NCBI RefSeq assembly: GCF_004798865.1
Contig: NW_025335505.1
Coordinates: 11,989,564-12,053,563, forward strand
Length of the DNA: 64,000 bases
Direction: 5' to 3'
Source: Varanus komodoensis
Lineage: Eukaryota; Chordata; Lepidosauria; Squamata; Varanidae
Each line of letters starts with the position of its first letter. The first letter of the stretch is position 1. A program made the position numbers and the translations under genes. This document shows positions 47,276 through 64,000 of the stretch, piece after piece. Under the pieces are notes generated by a model. It searched no databases and was not told the origin of the DNA. It saw nothing but the letters and a program-made list of their open reading frames with translations.

Positions 47276-48269
47276 TTCAGGGGAAGCTATTGGTAGTAAG
47301 TCCCACCACTCATTTCAGCGGGACATATATAGAATTGCAGTGTGAGGCCGTTACACTTCTCGTTTCCTGGGGAGTAATTTTCAAGAACTTTAGTTAATAT
47401 ACGTCTACATCTATGGGTTTGGGAATAGAACAACCTCGGAGACATTTTGTCTTTACTGTACTGTTGTCTTTTGACGAGTAAGTGCTGTGTTTTCCAAACA
47501 TTCAACCGCAGTTAACTGCTAGTGTCATGATGAGCTGTGGCATGTTGTCCTTGGCCAAGGATAATATGCACGTATATTCAGTGGAGTAGGTTCTCCTGAA
47601 CTCAATGGAGCTTATTTCTGATTAAATAGGTATCTGATTGTGCTGTATAAATCTGTTAAGAGTTTTGGTATAAAAGGACTGACATACCAATCCAGGAGAC
47701 TTCTAACTATACATGTATAGAATTGTAGTGTAAGCGCAGAAGAGTCTAGCAACTGAGTCAAGTACATTGGGAAAAAAGACTGGCACAGCAAGTGTCAACC
47801 CCATTCATAGGATCCGATTGTAATTCTAGGGAGCGCTTCTTGATTCTTCAGTGATTTCATCACCATTTGATGGCTGACACGTGTGAAAAATATCGCACAG
47901 AATAAACTACTGTAAAGGAGCAATCCTATGAGTGTTTAGACAGAAAAAGTTTAACTCCCAGGATTTCTCGTTCTGAGAGTTGTAGGGCTACTTTCTGTCT
48001 AAAGATGCATATGACTGCAGCCTAAGGTGTTCATATGTCGAAAGGACTCTCATTAAATTAGAAGACTGGGAGGGTTCTTTAAAGGTGCAATTTCATACAG
48101 TGCAGAGTTAGTGAACTACTCTGCAGAGTTGGGATTCCTGTCTTTCTCGTGTAGGCCATGTAAATAGATTTTACTCGGGCCCCGAAATCCAATGAGAGAT
48201 TAACAGCACGATTCAGTGCGGCTTACTTCCAGAAAAGAGACTTTAGGATTGACGCCTAACTCAAAGAGA

Positions 48270-48811
48270 GCCGGGGTCAAACCGCAGACACGTAATTCCG
48301 CTTTCTGTTCAGAACAAAATGAACTCCAAAGGCGACCTCAGAACCCCGCCTTGGATCACTCCCAAGGAGGTCAGGGGGAAGGCGCATAGGCCGAGCCAGC
48401 GACGCGAGAGGACCGAACAGCGTCACGCGCTTGACTGGGACGGTCACGCGCTTGACTGGGACGGGCACAGCTTGGCACGGGAGAGCGGCTTTCCCTCTCC
48501 GAGGGGTGGCGAGGCAATGACGTAAGCACGCGCTGCCGGGCAAGGTGAAGCCGCACTCTTGGTTCAATGGCGGGGAGCGGTTAGCCCCGCCTCCTGCGAG
48601 CGCGTCATGCATCTGCCTTCCCCGCGGCTTGGAAGCCCAGCAGCGAGTGGTCGGCTCAGGACGGTGTCCCGCCCAAGCGACCAATAACGTCGTGACTGAC
48701 GGCCTCTGTCATTTTGCCCAGCCCCTTTCACGCGGGAAGGCCCACCCTTTCCTTTGGGACTGAAAGCCGGTTCCTGCGATTGAGCGGCCATTATTGCTGC
48801 TGCCTGGCAAG
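48270..48811 (+). promoter_or_regulatory. PRELID3A: PRELID3A CpG-rich promoter and 5' UTR
   Basis: CpG-rich sequence (continuing to about 49.08 kb) with a duplicated 21-base unit (48422-48463), a CRE-like TGACGTAA (48518-48525), a CCAAT box (48681-48685) and a YY1-like GCGGCCATTATTG (from 48784) just before the start codon. No clear TATA box is seen, consistent with a housekeeping promoter. The start site is not determined. Confidence 0.55.
48422..48463 (+). repeat. 2 x 21-bp exact tandem duplication
   Basis: The 21-base unit begins GTCACGCGCTTGACTGGGAC and is repeated without a mismatch, with no spacer, inside the PRELID3A CpG-rich region. Confidence 0.95.
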
Positions 48812-61151
<12,340 letters not shown>

Positions 61152-63130
61152 TGAACTGTGACAAACTGTATTTTTCTTTTCTTTTTCTTCTTTTTGGCTG
61201 AGATGGATGCACCATAGTTTTTTAAAAAAATATTAATAATTGTTCAAATACTGATACTTTTACAGGACTGAAGTGACATTTTCCCCTAATTTTTGAAGCT
61301 TATGTGGAACCCTCTATTTTCTTGCACTGCAGATATTTTTCTTTTTTCCTGGATTTCACTGCAGCCTCCCAACTTCCCCATCGTACAGACATATAAGGCC
61401 CCACTGAAGTAAATGGATAACAGAGTTCCAGAGTAGATTAAGGATCAGAGGCTACTTACATATCAAGGCATGCTATATATAAGAACTAAGAGATCTATTT
61501 TATATGTCATTTTCTAGCGCTTGTTACTTAATATTTATTTGTTTCTTCTCTTTATGTGAGCAGCTTCAGTTCTTTTGTTCAGGACAGATATAAAAAAAGC
61601 ACTGAAGATTTTGTCAGTGTCTAATGGCTAGCTAGTTAGGCAGAATGGAGTGGACATAATGACAGCACAGGTGGTTGACAGACTGATACTCTGCCTACCT
61701 GTGTGGTGGCACAGCTTAGTTTTGTGTAGTGGGACCTAGTTAGTAGGAAACTTGAGGAAATCTCATGGAAACAGCATAAGCCCTTAATGGAATGTGCTGT
61801 CTCTTGGAGGCCTCCTGAAGCTTGGTCTTTGTGAGCACTAACATTCTTGCACTGATCAAATTCAGTCTGAATAAGGTGTTCAGTATTCACTTGTTAGGGT
61901 TTGTACTCCAACCACTGTGAGCAGAGAAGCAGTCATTTTGCTGGAGCAAAATGGCCTCGGTCTCTCCCTCCCTCCCTCCGTCTCTCTCTCATATATTTCT
62001 TGTTAGGTTCAGTAGATAATTTATTTTTATATATAGGATTTTCACTTTGGTCCCTTATGTGAAGGCAACCAATACCTCAGTGGGAAATGTTAGGATTATC
62101 TTTATGCAGTTTTAAATTCTAATAGTCTTACATACATTTGGAGTAGCTTTTCTTTACATAATGAATTACAAATCTACAAAGGGAATTTACAACCCAATCC
62201 ACAATTTATGCCCTGTTTTTGGATCTTTGCTTGGCAGTTCTCATGCTTCTTTTCTGGCAGATGGGAGCATTAAGTTGTGAAGCTGAGCTGCTTATCCACA
62301 GAACCGACCGCCTTCAACAAACCAGATCAAATTCCAGTTCTAATTTCTGTTTTCAATGGAACTTTCTTCCAAGTAACATTTCAAAGGTACTTCTGTTGAA
62401 ATTGACAAGGACTAATTGGAGAATACTTGCTGAATTATGTAACAATGGCTATAATTCAATATTCCACACAGCAGAAAAGAGATACAGGAAAATAGTTTTT
62501 TTTAAATGGAATGCACTCATTTTCAAGCACTTTGGAAGTTCACTGGATTTATGTAAGCAGTTCACAGTATTGCATTCAAAGTTTTAATTGCATTTGTTAA
62601 TAAATTACAACTGATTGGTGAAAAAATGGTCTCTGGAAACTTCTGTAGAACAGGAAATTGGAAGCATCTTAAACCTGATGGTTTTCCAAGCATTCTGCAG
62701 TTCAAAACTATAGCAGAGGGAAGGGAGGAAAGCAGTTGGGCTGTAAAGAAAGAGCCATTTTTGATAAACTTGGTTGCCTACCTGCAGTCAGTGAGATGCA
62801 GATAATTTCTTCTATTTGAACTATGTCTCTGCAGTTTTTCCCTAATAAATTTCTAGCAAGAAGAGTAAAGATTGAAATCCTGTTTCTACTTGTTTAATCC
62901 TGGAATATGGAGGGTGTTTTTTCAACTGTGACAAATGTCTAAATAGTACTAAAGTTTCACAGGACAGAACTCTGTGTGTGGTCACTTTATGTACTGTTTT
63001 AATATGGAAAGCAGTTAAGCTCTATGAGCTGCATGTGTATGTAAATGGAATGTTGATGAATGGTTATTGAAAGCTTTTCTCTTCCCCATCCCAGTAATTT
63101 TAGCAATAAAGATTTCCAAGGCCTGACATG
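61152..63130 (+). promoter_or_regulatory. PRELID3A: PRELID3A 3' UTR with poly(A) signal
   Basis: About 2 kb of AT-rich UTR with AATAAA near 62599 and 62843, and the best-placed signal at 63105-63110. The last is followed by TGGTGTCTGTGTTTT, a GU-rich downstream element. The open frame at 62219-62587 lies inside this UTR and is not thought to be coding. Confidence 0.65.
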
Positions 63131-64000
63131 GTGTCTGTGTTTTAATAAAAAGGGCATGCTTTCTTTCAAGATATATTATACAAAAATAGTGTTGTATTAA
63201 AGATGATGTGTCATCCATAAAGGTTATGGCAGTGAAGTTCAGCATTCTAGTCCATAAGTATGTACATCACAGGAAATGGGCAAACTCCCCCCCCCTTTCA
63301 GGGTTTGTTCATGTATACTTATCAGTTTTGTGTCCTACAGCCAGTAATGATTGCTATGGTTGTTCAGGAGTCCTCCTTTTCCCTACCAAAGGTGATTGCA
63401 CTTACTACTACAGCTGCCTGCTGTTAGCTTGGATTTTCGCTGAAGAATTCCCATTTGACTGTTGGACAGTTTTTTTGCTGTGGACTCAGAAGGTCTTTTT
63501 CTGCTTGCTTTTAGAACCCTGCTGCCACTTTTCTCAGGACAGGCAAATATTGTGTTTTGAAAGGCTGAAGAAAAATAGGTTATTTGCCCTGTTCCAAAAA
63601 GATGTATTTTAAATACTAGCCTGCATGGTTTTTACTAAATACTATTTACAGTCCTCCATTTGCTTGGCTGCCATAGAACTTTAGTAGGGCATAGAAATGT
63701 TACGCTTTCATCCCCAAGTAAAAAAAAGCAGTATTTGTACTAAGGTTTAGCCTATGGTATTTCTAGCATAGTCTCTTCCTACTCTTATTTCTTCCCTGGT
63801 CATGTTTAAGATACCTTAAGTAAAAGCACTCCTTTATACTGGGTTAACTTGATACTCTTTTGCTCCAAGTAAATAGAATACTATATTGTCTAGTAGAAAT
63901 CCACCATCCTGTCACTTACCCAAACCCCTGCTGCAGAGACTTTCTTTTCCAAGTGGTCTGTTTTACTGTGCTAGCTTTCATCCCAGCACTATTCATAGCT
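63131..64000. other. downstream intergenic, no gene seen
   Basis: No exon is recognised. In human the next gene, SPIRE1, runs towards PRELID3A from the right, so its 3' UTR could begin beyond or within this edge. Nothing here supports that directly. Confidence 0.5.

Noticed and set aside
48422-48463. Start of a CRISPR-like or larger satellite array
   Set aside because: Only two adjacent units exist, with no spacers and no further copies.
62219-62587. 122-codon frame downstream of PRELID3A
   Set aside because: It lies in the inferred 3' UTR before the poly(A) signal and has no recognisable domain.
63208-63612. 134-codon frame near the right edge
   Set aside because: Cysteine- and phenylalanine-rich composition typical of random AT-rich sequence; no motif, splice context or family resemblance.

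Overview
This is an ordinary stretch of vertebrate nuclear DNA, most likely from a squamate reptile. The evidence is AT-rich introns, spliced genes with vertebrate tubulin-type exon structure, two tRNA-derived SINEs of the Sauria/Bov-B-tailed type, and many LINE 3' ends of the kind common in lizards. I can read three complete protein genes exon by exon. Their order and orientation match human chromosome 18p11.21: TUBB6 (+), AFG3L2 (-), PRELID3A/SLMO1 (+). No virus-like defence system, CRISPR array or novel operon-like system is visible. The interesting points are evolutionary and regulatory.

Layout. Positions 1-8.6 kb are intergenic, with one SINE, one LINE scrap and a GA microsatellite. The TUBB6 promoter lies at about 8.6-8.9 kb. 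TUBB6 has four coding exons (8897-20479, 445 aa) and a poly(A) signal near 20.98 kb. About 1.4 kb further on, the convergent AFG3L2 ends at about 22.4 kb. AFG3L2 has 17 coding exons (45883 down to 23130, 810 aa), and every exon joins in phase. Its introns hold a decayed CR1-like LINE, at least five LINE 3' tails sharing a hairpin, a Sauria SINE, a MIR, and a 100-N assembly gap (45065-45164). A CpG-rich AFG3L2 start region (about 45.6-46.1 kb), a CACGTG/palindrome cluster (46.95-47.01 kb) and a second CpG-rich region (48.3-49.1 kb) fill the 2.9 kb between the head-to-head genes. PRELID3A has six coding exons (48812-61151, 185 aa) and a 2-kb 3' UTR ending near 63.13 kb. I see no gene in the last 0.9 kb.

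How the genes relate. TUBB6 is a class V beta-tubulin of the cytoskeleton. AFG3L2 is the m-AAA protease of the inner mitochondrial membrane. PRELID3A is a PRELI-domain phospholipid-transfer protein of the mitochondrial intermembrane space. The two mitochondrial genes are divergently arranged. TUBB6-AFG3L2 linkage also mirrors TUBB3-AFG3L1 linkage elsewhere in vertebrates. Family, domain and synteny statements rest on recalled knowledge of the human orthologues. Exon boundaries come from direct translation plus GT/AG sites and were checked by length and phase.
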